Of a DNA stretch of 64,000 nucleotides, positions 25,702 to 33,874 are shown one piece after another. Location: the NCBI GenBank assembly GCA_017307955.1, contig JAFKFV010000021.1:60219-124218 (forward strand). Direction: 5' to 3'. The first letter of the stretch is position 1, and every line of letters begins with the position of its first letter. A program made the translations under genes and the position numbers. Below the pieces are notes generated by a model that was given only the letters and a program-made list of their open reading frames with translations, did no database searches and was not told the DNA's origin. Source of the stretch: Allobosea sp. Its GTDB lineage: Bacteria > Pseudomonadota > Alphaproteobacteria > Rhizobiales > Kaistiaceae.

Positions 25702-26291
25702 ATGTCCTCGTCGTCTATTGCCATCCGTCGAGCGGCAGCTTCACGGCGGCCGTCCGCGACACCGCGATCGCCGCGCTGAGCGAAGCCGGGCATGCCACCG
25801 CCGAGATCGATCTCTATGGCGAGGGCTTCAACCCGGTGATGAGCGCCGAAGAACGCCAAGGATATCACGACGAAGCGACTAATCTCGCGCCCTTCGAGCG
25901 GCATGCGGAGCTGCTGCGCTGGGCGGAGATGGTCGTGTTCGTCTATCCGACCTGGTGGTATGGGCCGCCGGCGATGCTGAAGGGCTGGCTGGAGCGCGTG
26001 ATGGTGCCGGGCTTCGCCTTCAAGATGCCGACCAAGCATCGGGGATCACGGCCGAATCTCACCAATATCCGCCGCCTGCTGGTGCTCACCACCTGCGGCG
26101 CGACGCCCTTCGTCAGCTGGATCATGGGGCAACCCGGCCGCAAGACGCTGCTGCGCGGCTTCCGGTCGGTCTGCCATGTCCGCTGCCGCACCGGCTTCCT
26201 GGCGCTCTACAAGATGGACAGCGTCAGCGAAACGGCCCGCCGCCGCCATTTGCAGCGGGTCCGCCGCACCGTTCTCGCCATCCGCCCGTAA
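25698..26291 (+). CDS. Flavodoxin-fold NAD(P)H oxidoreductase (PF02525)
   Basis: This 197-residue protein has the NQO1/MdaB-type flavodoxin fold. It opens with MNVLVVYCHPSSGSFTAAVRD, where HP-S-SF binds FMN or FAD phosphate, and continues with the quinone-reductase motif FVYPTWWYGPPAMLKGW. It reduces quinones, azo compounds or nitro compounds by two electrons. The GTG start at 25698 overlaps the preceding stop. It is cytoplasmic. As part of a coupled chain it may reduce the imported substrate or a product of it. Confidence 0.83.
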   Translation: MNVLVVYCHPSSGSFTAAVRDTAIAALSEAGHATAEIDLYGEGFNPVMSAEERQGYHDEATNLAPFERHAELLRWAEMVVFVYPTWWYGPPAMLKGWLERVMVPGFAFKMPTKHRGSRPNLTNIRRLLVLTTCGATPFVSWIMGQPGRKTLLRGFRSVCHVRCRTGFLALYKMDSVSETARRRHLQRVRRTVLAIRP

Positions 26292-26501
26292 GACGGCGCG
26301 TCTGTCCGGTCCCGACAGGATTCAACAAAAATCGACAAAAGCCGGCGTCCCGGCGACATCGCCGAGGGCGGCGGGAAGCGATTTGAACGCGGCCCGCCGG
26401 AGCGCTAAGAAAAAGGAGGGAGGATCGGCGGCGCGGAGGCGCCCGCCGGCCAGCAAGAGATGCCGTCGCGAAGAGATGACGGCGCCAGGGAGGAAGGGCG
26501 A
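26292..26501. other. Gap inside the ECF gene run
   Basis: These 210 bases between the oxidoreductase and the cupin have no supported gene. The tail contains AAAAAGGAGGGAGGATC, a strong purine tract too far from the next start, and GGGAGGAAGGGCGA directly before it. A promoter for the cupin-SDR pair could lie here. Confidence 0.35.
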
Positions 26502-27029
26502 ATGCCGCTCGAACATGCGGACGAGAATCCGCGCATTCCATATCAGTATCCGAACCTGCCCGACGCGCTGCCGGAGATCGTGATCCCGAAGGCGATTCCG
26601 GAGGATGACCGGCTCTGGGTGCCGCAGGCCGAGAATGTCTGGTTCCGCCCGCTCTGCCTCAACCGCTCGCAGGGCTACTGGATGAACCTGCTGAAGGTCA
26701 GGAAGGCCGGCGTGCTGTCGCGCCACCGCCATCCGCAATCGGTGCATGGCTTCGTGCTCAAGGGCCGCTGGCACTATCTCGAGCATGACTGGATGGCCGA
26801 GGAAGGCAGCTATGTCTTCGAGCCGCCGGGCGAGACGCATACGCTCGTCGTGCCGGAGGGGGTCGAGGAGATGATCACCTATTTCCAGGTCAACGGCATC
26901 ATGTATTACGTCGACCCTTGGGGGAAGCCGCTCGGCTACGAGGACGTCTTCACCAAGATCGACATGTGCCGCCGCCATTTCGCGGATGTCGGGCTCGGCG
27001 CGGATTACGCCGACCAGTTCATCCGCTGA
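26502..27029 (+). CDS. Cupin of the 2,4'-dihydroxyacetophenone dioxygenase family
   Basis: This 175-residue single-domain cupin resembles 2,4'-dihydroxyacetophenone dioxygenase and relatives: an N-terminal region ENVWFRPLCLNRSQGYWMNLLKVRKAG, then metal ligands in SRHRHPQSVHGFVLKGRWHYLEH, and the second motif near EPPGETHTLVVP. The iron enzyme cleaves the C-C bond of an aryl ketone. The residues here are consistent but motif 1 lacks the usual glutamate four positions after HxH. The start is ATG at 26502, after AGGGAGGAAGGG. It precedes the SDR gene by 52 bases. The aryl ketone link is an inference from the family. Confidence 0.7.
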   Translation: MPLEHADENPRIPYQYPNLPDALPEIVIPKAIPEDDRLWVPQAENVWFRPLCLNRSQGYWMNLLKVRKAGVLSRHRHPQSVHGFVLKGRWHYLEHDWMAEEGSYVFEPPGETHTLVVPEGVEEMITYFQVNGIMYYVDPWGKPLGYEDVFTKIDMCRRHFADVGLGADYADQFIR

Positions 27030-27081
27030 CGCCCCCTCCTCTCAGCCTCTTCCCCTCTCCTTTCGACCGACAGGTGCACGC

Positions 27082-27828
27082 ATGGGCTTCTGGCCGACCG
27101 GCTGCTTTGCCGGCAAAACAATCCTCGTCGTCGGCGGCACGTCGGGCATCGGCGCGGCCATCGCCGAGGCCTTCCTCGCCGAGGAAGCCAGGGTCATCGT
27201 CACCGGCGCGACCGAGGCCGAGGTCGCGGCCGTGGCGCCGCGCGAAGGCCTTTCGGCGGGGCGGCTCGATGCGCGGCGGCTCGACATCCGCAACGGCGAG
27301 GCGGTGAAGGCGTTCGTCGGCGGCCTCGAGCGGCTCGATCATCTCGTGAACTGCGCCGGCATCATCCGCCGCGGCGAGGAACTGGACCCGGAGGTCTTCG
27401 CGAGCGTCATCGACATCAACCTCAACGGCGCGATGCGGGTCGCGGCGGCGGCGCGGCCGCTGCTCGCAGCGGCGAAGGGCACGATTACCAATACGGCGTC
27501 GATGCTCGCCTTTTTCGGCGGCGGCCTCGTGCCCGGCTATGCCGCCTCCAAGGGCGGCATCGCGCAGATGACCAAGTCGCTCGCCATCGCCTATGCGGGC
27601 GACGGCATCCGCGTCAACGCGATCGCGCCCGGCTGGATCGCGACGCCGCTGACCAGGGCGCTGCGCGACGACCCGCAAAGGAGCGAGGCGATCCTCTCGC
27701 GCACGGCGCTGAAACGCTGGGGCGAACCGTCCGACCTCGCCGGCGGCGTCCTCTACCTCGCCTCGCCGATCGCTTCCTATGTCACCGGGACGGTGCTGGT
27801 CATCGATGGCGGCTACCTGGCGGTGTGA
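27082..27828 (+). CDS. Short-chain dehydrogenase/reductase
   Basis: This 248-residue enzyme is a classical SDR. The cofactor motif is VGGTSGIG (residues about 18-25), the strand NCAG follows, and the catalytic Ser-Tyr-Lys set is present in TASMLAFFGGG, PGYAASKGG. The proline-glycine motif after the active site (APGWIATPL) and the C-terminal IDGGYLAV are standard. It oxidises or reduces a hydroxyl or keto group with NAD(P). The ATG at 27082 is the first codon with plausible spacing, though the ribosome site is weak. It closes the run behind the ECF transporter. Confidence 0.87.
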   Translation: MGFWPTGCFAGKTILVVGGTSGIGAAIAEAFLAEEARVIVTGATEAEVAAVAPREGLSAGRLDARRLDIRNGEAVKAFVGGLERLDHLVNCAGIIRRGEELDPEVFASVIDINLNGAMRVAAAARPLLAAAKGTITNTASMLAFFGGGLVPGYAASKGGIAQMTKSLAIAYAGDGIRVNAIAPGWIATPLTRALRDDPQRSEAILSRTALKRWGEPSDLAGGVLYLASPIASYVTGTVLVIDGGYLAV

Positions 27829-27942
27829 GGCGAGCGGTCCATCGGCAGTGTCTCATTTCAGATTACGACGCCGCGCTCTTTGTATCGACCATGGCGACAG
27901 GTTTCGGCCTGATATCGCCCATCATCACGACCGACTATTTTT

Positions 27943-27961
27943 ACACTTGCCGTAAAAGTGT
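27943..27961 (+). promoter_or_regulatory. Operator of the toxin-antitoxin operon
   Basis: ACACTT (27943-27948) and AAGTGT (27956-27961) form an inverted repeat with a seven-base centre, 43 bases ahead of the toxin start. HigA-type antitoxins bind such sites to repress their own operon. Confidence 0.5.
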
Positions 27962-28004
27962 CATTGCGCGATAACGGCTGGCGGGGTATATAGGGGTAGT
28001 CGAG

Positions 28005-28286
28005 TTGAGAGTGGCATTCGCCGACGAGGACTTGCGACGGCTTGAACGCGATCCGGAATTCACCGCCGGGTTCGGTCGAGACGTTGTTCGCGGCTTCCGA
28101 AAAGCCATGCAAGCGATACGGGCTGCGGAAGACTCCCGAGATTTGTACCGAGGCGGCCTTCGAACTGAAAGGCTCAAGGGCCAGCGCCAGCATCAACACT
28201 CGATTCGCCTCAATGGGCAGTGGCGACTGATCCTTGAGATCGAAGCCAGGGACGTAAGAGTGATTAGCGTTGAAGACTACCATTGA
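28005..28286 (+). CDS. higB: HigB-type RelE/ParE toxin
   Basis: This 93-residue protein matches the HigB branch of RelE/ParE toxins: EDLRRLERDPEF, VRGFRKAMQAIRAAEDSRDLYRG, LRTERLKGQR, HSIRLNGQWRLILEIE and a final VISVEDYH. HigB is a ribosome-dependent mRNA endonuclease whose basic and aromatic C-terminal residues act on RNA; the R-L-N-GQWRL motif and the terminal Y-H are present. The start is TTG at 28005; an ATG is not available. It lies 12 bases before the HigA-like gene. The gene and its neighbours have a visibly lower GC content than the flanking genes, consistent with recent transfer. Confidence 0.85.
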   Translation: MRVAFADEDLRRLERDPEFTAGFGRDVVRGFRKAMQAIRAAEDSRDLYRGGLRTERLKGQRQHQHSIRLNGQWRLILEIEARDVRVISVEDYH

Positions 28287-28297
28287 GCGGGTGGGAC

Positions 28298-29410
28298 ATG
28301 GACAATTTTGAACCGGCTGAAGTTTTCCCGCCTGGCGAGTTTCTCAAGGACGCTCTTGAGAACTTGGGGTGGACGCAGACTGAGTTTGCCGAAGTCATTG
28401 GAAGACCGACCCGGGTGGTAAATGAGATTATCGCAGGCAAGCGCTCGATCACGCCCGAAACCGCTCGCGAGTTGGCTGCCGGTCTAGGTACTAGCGCCCA
28501 GTATTGGCTAAATCTTGAGAGCGCTTATCAGTTGTCTCAGGTGCCTCCTGTCGAGGAGCGCATTGAGCGGGAAGCGGCGCTTCGGCGGCGCTTTCCTATT
28601 AGGCAGATGATTAAGCGGGGCTGGATTGAGGCTTCATCGGATCCTGTGACACTAGAGCGTGCGACTCTGGATTTTTTCAACCTCAGGAGCGCGAACGATC
28701 CGATCCAGTTCCAGCACGCGGCTCGGCGCAGTTCGCAGGACATCACGGACCTACAATGGGCGTGGATTTTCCGCGTGAAGCAGCTTGCGGAGTATATGTC
28801 TGTACCGATGTACTCCGAGGCTAAGCTAAGGTCGGGTCTCATCGAACTGGAGCGCCTCATGATGGCTCCAGAGGAGATCAGACATATCCCCCGCATTCTC
28901 AGTGAGTGCGGAGTTCGGTTCGTGATCGTCGAGCCCATTCCCGGCTCGGAAATTCAGGGTGTTTGCTTCTGGCTCGACGGTAGAGCGCCTGTTATCGGGC
29001 TTACACTCAAGCGAGACTATATTGATAGGTTCTGGTTCACGCTTCGGCATGAGATCGAACATGTTCTCAATGGCGACGGGAAAGACGGTATCGTCGTAGA
29101 CGACTTTGAAGAGGGCTCAAGCCTCGACCTGCCCGCTTTCGAGAAGGCTGCTAATGAGGCGGCTGCTGAGTTCTGCGTCCCACAAGCAAGCCTAAGCAAC
29201 TTCATCGCCCGTCATCATCCTGCTTATTCGGTGCACAACTTCATTGGGTTCGCTCGACTGATGAATAGGCATCCGGGCATCATCGCGGGACAGCTCCAGC
29301 GCCGCATCAACGACCATAGGCTTTTCAAGAAGCACCAACCGCGAGTCCGCGAAATCGTGGTGAGCACGGCACTCACAGATGGCTACGGAAAAGTGCTGAC
29401 AGATATGTGA
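28298..29410 (+). CDS. higA: HigA antitoxin fused to an ImmA/IrrE-type metallopeptidase domain
   Basis: This 370-residue protein joins two domains. Residues about 10-75 are the HigA/VapI helix-turn-helix (WTQTEFAEVIGRPTRVVNEIIAGK, ITPETARELA). Residues about 170-330 resemble ImmA/IrrE, with the zinc-binding HEIEH at 251-255 and a downstream FEKAANEAAAEFCVP that could supply the third ligand. ImmA-type domains cut phage or mobile-element repressors. A usual HigA has about 100 residues, so this is a long variant. The start is ATG at 28298; a TTG fifteen bases earlier is less likely. Self-cleavage or cleavage of the toxin's partner are possibilities, not shown here. Confidence 0.82.
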   Translation: MDNFEPAEVFPPGEFLKDALENLGWTQTEFAEVIGRPTRVVNEIIAGKRSITPETARELAAGLGTSAQYWLNLESAYQLSQVPPVEERIEREAALRRRFPIRQMIKRGWIEASSDPVTLERATLDFFNLRSANDPIQFQHAARRSSQDITDLQWAWIFRVKQLAEYMSVPMYSEAKLRSGLIELERLMMAPEEIRHIPRILSECGVRFVIVEPIPGSEIQGVCFWLDGRAPVIGLTLKRDYIDRFWFTLRHEIEHVLNGDGKDGIVVDDFEEGSSLDLPAFEKAANEAAAEFCVPQASLSNFIARHHPAYSVHNFIGFARLMNRHPGIIAGQLQRRINDHRLFKKHQPRVREIVVSTALTDGYGKVLTDM

Positions 29411-29417
29411 GGGTGCG

Positions 29418-29882
29418 ATGGCGAATTACAGCAAGCAGATGCAGAAGATTGTCGAGGATTATCGCCTCTCGGGCGAGACATGGCCTGCCTCCACCAAGAC
29501 CATTGCGGCATGGGCGATTACGACGGAGCGTTGGGTCCTGCCGGACTCCGCTGCCGTTCGTAAGTGCGCTGAAGATCTGGCATCAGCGATGCGCGAGGAG
29601 TACACGACCGATCACAATGGTCGACGCGTGCGACTGCTCCACCCGGCGACCGTCTATCGCAACGGAGAGCAGATGGTCCTTTGGGATGACATTCGCACGG
29701 CACCGCGCAAACATATGCAGTTGTCATTCCAGCAGCGACGGCAAGGGATCGTTGGCGATTGCCGTCAACTGAAGACCGACGTCGATAGCTACAACGACGC
29801 GCATCCTACCGAAGAGCCGATTCAGATGATTTTTGATTTCGCCATGGACCTCGCAGAAATCGAAGCAGCGTTAGCAGCCTAG
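29418..29882 (+). CDS. Unrecognised third protein of the toxin-antitoxin operon
   Basis: I do not recognise this 154-residue protein. It has no signal peptide, membrane segment or known motif. The N-terminal half (YSKQMQKIVEDYRLSGETWPASTKTIAAWAI) is helical, the middle has VRLLHPATVYRNGEQMVLWDDIRTAPRKHMQLSFQQRR, and the C-terminus (QMIFDFAMDLAEIEAAL) is acidic and helical. It starts seven bases after the HigA-ImmA stop, with GAGGG before the ATG, so it is coupled to the module. Low GC content matches the preceding two genes. An accessory antitoxin, chaperone or target-binding protein are the options. Confidence 0.55.
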   Translation: MANYSKQMQKIVEDYRLSGETWPASTKTIAAWAITTERWVLPDSAAVRKCAEDLASAMREEYTTDHNGRRVRLLHPATVYRNGEQMVLWDDIRTAPRKHMQLSFQQRRQGIVGDCRQLKTDVDSYNDAHPTEEPIQMIFDFAMDLAEIEAALAA

Positions 29883-29958
29883 CCCCTTCTCTCCACGGAG
29901 CCGCTGCCACGAGCTTTGCGACTTCTGGACGCTGCTCCGGTGTTTAGGCGGGATCCGA

Positions 29959-30405
29959 CCGACGCCCTCGCCACACAAGAAGTCGGAGCAGGAAGCGGCG
30001 GAGGAGGAACTGCTCTCCCGCCTCGTCGCGCTCAACCGCGAGCGGGCGGCCGAGGAGGCGCGCGGCCTGGTGCGCTGGCTGCGGCCCGACTACCAGATCC
30101 CCCGGCTCGGGGCCAAGGTCGCGCAGCCGGCCGAGGAGCAGATCGAGGCCGAGCTTCCGGTTCTCGATATCAAGGACGCGCCGAAATGGCCGGCGGACGC
30201 GCTCGACCAGATCCGCATCGTGCGCGACGTGCTGGCCAGGGCGCCGGCGCCGGCTTTGCCCGACGCCGTCGCTGCGTCGTTCGGCGGCCGGCTGACGCCG
30301 AAGCGGCGGGCGCGGGTCGAGCAGGTGCTCGAAACGCTCGTCGCCACCGGCGCCGCCCGCACCGGGCAGCTGGACGGCGCCACGCATTATTTCGTGCCGC
30401 GCTAG
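29959..30405 (+). pseudogene. 3' remnant of an MmeI/YeeA-like DNA methyltransferase
   Basis: A continuous frame here gives PHKKSEQEAAEEELLSRLV, then ALNRERAAEEARGLVRWL, RPDYQIPRLGAK and a C-terminal helical domain ending GATHYFVPR. I recognise this as the C-terminus of class I SAM-dependent DNA methyltransferases of the MmeI/YeeA type, in which one large protein carries restriction and methylation. The catalytic part (NPPY) is gone, and upstream no matching sequence exists because the third TA gene stands there. It is therefore a truncated relic, likely displaced when the TA module entered. An internal GTG at 30070 could give a 111-residue product, but function is doubtful. Confidence 0.65.
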
Positions 30406-30420
30406 AAGAGCCGCCTTGCT

Positions 30421-30520
30421 GGAGCATTTCCGGCGAATTCCCCTTCAGCGGACATGCCCTATCCCTTTGTCTCGACGCATTTTCTTCACGCGAACCGGTC
30501 CCCGCTTCGCTCGAAAATGC
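30421..30520. repeat. Rhizobiales-type palindromic intergenic repeat
   Basis: The stretch starts with GGAGCATTTCCGGCG and ends in a palindromic part from GCATTTTC (30477-30484) to GAAAATGC (30513-30520), with CACGCGAACCGG inside. I know near-identical sequences as abundant intergenic repeats in Bradyrhizobium, Mesorhizobium and relatives. It lies between the methyltransferase remnant and the end of the efflux gene, where it may serve as a bidirectional terminator. Confidence 0.7.
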
Positions 30521-30521
30521 G

Positions 30522-31394
30522 CTAGCGCACCGGCGGCTCCACGACCACGGTCGCCGACAGGCCGTCGATGAGTTCGACGCTGTCGGGGACGGCGTCGAGG
30601 GCGATGCGGACGGGGATGCGCTGGGCGAGGCGGATCCATTCGAAATTCGGATCGACGGTCGCGAGCAGGCCGCCCGACGCGGTGGGATTGGCGATCGCGC
30701 GGGAGAAACCCTGAACCGTGCCGGTAAGCCGCGTCCCGCCGGCCATCAGGCGGATCTCGGCGCGGCTGCCGATCCGGATCTCCGGCAGCTTGGTTTCCAT
30801 GAAATAGGCATAGACATAGAAGCTGTCGCTATCGACGAGCGCCAGCACGCTCGTGCCGGCGGCCGCATAGTCGCCCGTGCCGGCCGTCAGATTGGTGACA
30901 TAGCCGTTGACGCGCGAGCGGACCGTGCTGCGCTCGAGATTGAGCTTCGCCGTGGCGAGCTCCGCTTCGGCCAATTGCAGATCGGCGGCGGCCTGGTCGG
31001 CCTTGGCGCGCGATGTCTCCGCCGTGGCGCCGGCGATGGCGCCGGGATCGCTCGCCATCACCTCGGCATCGCGGCGGGCATCGTCCTCGGCGAGCTTCAG
31101 CGCCGACTGGCGGTCGGCCACCGTCGCCTCGGCCTGCTGCACCGCCAGCGTGAAGCGCTGCTGATCGATCACGAACAAGACGTCGCCCTTGGCGACCTTC
31201 TGGTTGTCGGCGACGTTGAAGGTGGTGATCGGCCCCGAGACATCCGGCGCGACCGAGACCACCGTCGCCAGCACCCGCGCGTCCCGCGTCCAGGGCGAGA
31301 AGGTGTAGACAGTCCACAGCCACCAGCCGCAGAGGACTGCGGCGGCGACGGCGACGAGCGTGACCGCCACGCGGAGGATCGAGGTCAGAGCCAT
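30522..31394 (-). CDS. HlyD/EmrA-type membrane fusion protein of an AaeA-like efflux system
   Basis: This 290-residue protein is anchored by one N-terminal membrane segment (residues 7-27). It then has a barrel-sandwich part (SVAPDVSGPITTFNVADNQKVAKGDVLFVID), a coiled-coil hairpin (about 80-150, alanine and glutamate rich) and a beta-barrel. This is the layout of periplasmic adaptors such as AaeA and EmrA. It overlaps the DUF1656 gene upstream by 10 bases and stands two genes after a FUSC membrane protein, the typical set for export of aromatic carboxylic acids such as p-hydroxybenzoate. No outer-membrane partner is seen in the window. Confidence 0.88.
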   Translation of the reverse strand: MALTSILRVAVTLVAVAAAVLCGWWLWTVYTFSPWTRDARVLATVVSVAPDVSGPITTFNVADNQKVAKGDVLFVIDQQRFTLAVQQAEATVADRQSALKLAEDDARRDAEVMASDPGAIAGATAETSRAKADQAAADLQLAEAELATAKLNLERSTVRSRVNGYVTNLTAGTGDYAAAGTSVLALVDSDSFYVYAYFMETKLPEIRIGSRAEIRLMAGGTRLTGTVQGFSRAIANPTASGGLLATVDPNFEWIRLAQRIPVRIALDAVPDSVELIDGLSATVVVEPPVR

Positions 31395-31615
31395 GCCGGA
31401 ACTCCGAGATAGACGAGGCCGCCGAGAACGAGGACGTAGAGCGCGACATTGAACAGCGCGCGATGCCAGACGAAGCGGTAGAGGCCGAAGCCCTGCATCG
31501 CCAGGCGGAGAATGAGGAAGGGGACGAGCGCCAGCACCGCCCAGAGCATGATCGGCGGCAGGTAGAAGCCGAACAGGACCGTGTCGGGGAAGAGGCCAAG
31601 GCCGGGCGTCTGCAT
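31385..31615 (-). CDS. DUF1656 small membrane protein
   Basis: This 76-residue protein has two hydrophobic segments (about 15-37 and 53-74) with FYLPPIMLWAVLALVPFLI as core, the pattern of DUF1656 (AaeX-like). The family almost always lies between a FUSC protein and a HlyD-type adaptor, as here. Its function is unknown; it is assumed to be part of the efflux complex. The start is ATG at 31615, with GAGGAG about ten bases upstream. It lies 19 bases after the FUSC gene's stop. Confidence 0.85.
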   Translation of the reverse strand: MQTPGLGLFPDTVLFGFYLPPIMLWAVLALVPFLILRLAMQGFGLYRFVWHRALFNVALYVLVLGGLVYLGVPAWL

Positions 31616-31634
31616 GAAGGATGCTCCTCTGCCG

Positions 31635-33764
31635 TCAGCCATCTTCGAACCGGCGGGCAAGCCAGGCGCCGTCGATCGTGAAGCGGTCGGCCAGGAAGCG
31701 CACCGACGCCCCGGCCTCCAGCAAGGCGGTGGCGGACGCGCCCGGCGCGAGGCTGCGGCCGGCGAGATCCTTGTGCAGCGCCTCGATCGCCGCCTCGGTC
31801 GCCGCGAGCGCGGCCTTGTCGCCGGGGCGCGCGTCTGCGAGACGCTCCAGCGCGGCGGCGAAGGCCGCAAGGAAGCCGGCAATCGCGGCGGCGGCGTCGG
31901 CCGGCATGGCGGCATCGGTGCCGAGCGCGCGCAGCCTGCCGATCTCGATGCAGGACGACGCCGAGCCGAGGCTGCCGCGGAAGAAGTCCTCGTCGCGCTG
32001 CTGGTCGAGCGAAAGGCGCGGCAGCAGCGTCGCGAGCAGCGAGACGATCTCGGCCGAGCCTTCGCGCGGCGGGATCGTGCCGCGCGCCACGCCCGGCACG
32101 ATCGCGCCGACCGTGCGCCGCCATGTCCGGCCGCGGCGGGCGGCCGAGGTGACGGGCCACACCGCCAGCACCAGCAAGGTGGCGGCCATGCCGGCGAGCA
32201 GGGCGAAGGCGTTGCTCACGAAGCCGGCCTCGTCCAGCACATAGAGGTTGCCGGTGCTGAGCTGCGAGATGCCCATGGCGCCGATCGCCGTCCCAAGCGC
32301 GCCGGTGGCGGGCGTGCCGGCCAGGAGGCCCGCCGGCAGCAGGAGCAGCATCAGCACCGCCGCCAGCTGCCCGAAACCTTCGAGGCGCGGCAGGACGAAG
32401 ATGAACACGAGATAGGACGCGACGACGGCGATGGCGGTGCCGGTGAGAAACGGCAGGGCCGCGTCGATCTCGCGGTCCTGGTTGACCGAAAGGAACAGCG
32501 TGATGACGCCGCCCGCGACCGCGGCGAAGCCCTCCGACCAGCCCGTCGCCATCCAGACGGCCGTCAGGAGCAGGATGGCGACGGCGCCGCGCAGCCCGAG
32601 CAGCAGCGGCTCGCGGTTGGGCGCCGCGGCGACGGCGGGCTGGCGGATGGACCGTTCCCCGGCGCCGGCCGCGTCGATCATCGTCGCCAGCGCCAGCGCC
32701 TCGACGAGTTCGCCGGCCCGGCGCAGGATCAGCAGCGCATTGGCGAGCGCGTCGAAGGGCGCCGTGCCGGCCATGGCCGCGATCTCTTGGCCGCCTGCCT
32801 TCAGCGCGGCCGCGGCAGAGGCCGCCTCGTGGCGCAGCGCGGCGGCGTCCGGTCGCGGCGCGCCGTCGGCTGCGAGCGCATCGATGCGGGCCGCGATGCC
32901 CTCCAGCGCCGGCCGCACGCGCGTCTCGACACCGGCCGCTGCGTCGCCGGTGAAGGCGTCGATGCGGACATAGAGGCCGCGCGCCACCGACATCACGAGA
33001 AGAAGCTCGTGCACGATGCGCTGCAGGCGGGGGCCGTCGGCGCGCATCTCGGGCGCCTCGAACAATGCCGAAGCGCGCAAGGCGTCGAACTGGACGACGC
33101 GCCGGACCATGCCGCCGCGCAGCCTCGCGAACGCGGCCGGCGTCGCCGAGAGGCGGAGCGCCGTCGCCACATAGCGCGCGAGCTCGCGCCGCGTGCCGGC
33201 GAGTTGCTCCCGCAACGCGTCGCCGGCATAGCGGGGCAGGACGAGCATGGTCATCAGCGTGCCGCAGCCGATGCCGATCAGGATCGCCGCCGTCCGGTCG
33301 CCGGCGACGATCCAGGCATTGAGCGGATCGGCCGACCCTTCATAGGCGACGAGGATCGTCGTGTAGCCGAAGAGCAGCGCACCATAGGAGACGAAGTTGC
33401 GCAGGCGCGAGGCGAGATAGAAGCTGACAAAGACCGCGGCCACCGTCGCGCCGACCATCAGAGCCGGCGCCTCGGCGAAGGCGGCGACGATGCCGAGCCC
33501 GGTGATGCCGCCGAGCACCGTACCGATCGTCCGCCACAGGCTCTTCGAGAGGGCGGCGCCAACGGTCGGCTGCGCCAGCAGATTGACAGTGAGCGTCGCC
33601 CATTGCGGGTCGCGCAATTCGAGGCGGTAGCAGATCGCGAGCGCCATCACCGCCGCCGCGGCGGTGCGCAGCGAGAAGACGATATTGCGCCAGCCGAGAT
33701 CGACCGGGATCAGCGGTCGCGCAACCGTCCCTTCCGACGCTGCCGTCGTCCTCGCGCCTGCCAT
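31635..33764 (-). CDS. FUSC-family aromatic acid exporter (AaeB-like)
   Basis: This 709-residue inner-membrane protein has two blocks of about five to six membrane segments, each followed by a long cytoplasmic helical region, the FUSC (PF04632/PF13515) plan. The first block contains LRTAAAAVMALAICYRLELRDPQWATLTV and the second LRGAVAILLLTAVWMATGWSEGFAAVAGGV, both with the family's hydrophobic pattern. It probably exports aromatic carboxylic acids with the adaptor and DUF1656 protein. The start is taken as ATG at 33764, with GGGG about nine bases before it; a GTG three codons earlier is possible. The aromatic degradation genes elsewhere in the window give it a reason. Confidence 0.85.
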   Translation of the reverse strand: MAGARTTAASEGTVARPLIPVDLGWRNIVFSLRTAAAAVMALAICYRLELRDPQWATLTVNLLAQPTVGAALSKSLWRTIGTVLGGITGLGIVAAFAEAPALMVGATVAAVFVSFYLASRLRNFVSYGALLFGYTTILVAYEGSADPLNAWIVAGDRTAAILIGIGCGTLMTMLVLPRYAGDALREQLAGTRRELARYVATALRLSATPAAFARLRGGMVRRVVQFDALRASALFEAPEMRADGPRLQRIVHELLLVMSVARGLYVRIDAFTGDAAAGVETRVRPALEGIAARIDALAADGAPRPDAAALRHEAASAAAALKAGGQEIAAMAGTAPFDALANALLILRRAGELVEALALATMIDAAGAGERSIRQPAVAAAPNREPLLLGLRGAVAILLLTAVWMATGWSEGFAAVAGGVITLFLSVNQDREIDAALPFLTGTAIAVVASYLVFIFVLPRLEGFGQLAAVLMLLLLPAGLLAGTPATGALGTAIGAMGISQLSTGNLYVLDEAGFVSNAFALLAGMAATLLVLAVWPVTSAARRGRTWRRTVGAIVPGVARGTIPPREGSAEIVSLLATLLPRLSLDQQRDEDFFRGSLGSASSCIEIGRLRALGTDAAMPADAAAAIAGFLAAFAAALERLADARPGDKAALAATEAAIEALHKDLAGRSLAPGASATALLEAGASVRFLADRFTIDGAWLARRFEDG

Positions 33765-33874
33765 TTCTGGCACCCCGCCACCGGAACGGCCGAATCCGCC
33801 CCGTTTCCCTCCCCGCTCTTGTCGAAGCCGGAAGGACGGCCGTCAAGACACGAGAAGGATGATGCGAAGCGCCG

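Noticed and set aside
30090..30387. Minus-strand frames opposite the methyltransferase remnant
   Set aside because: They are shadows; the plus-strand frame carries the recognisable C-terminal domain.
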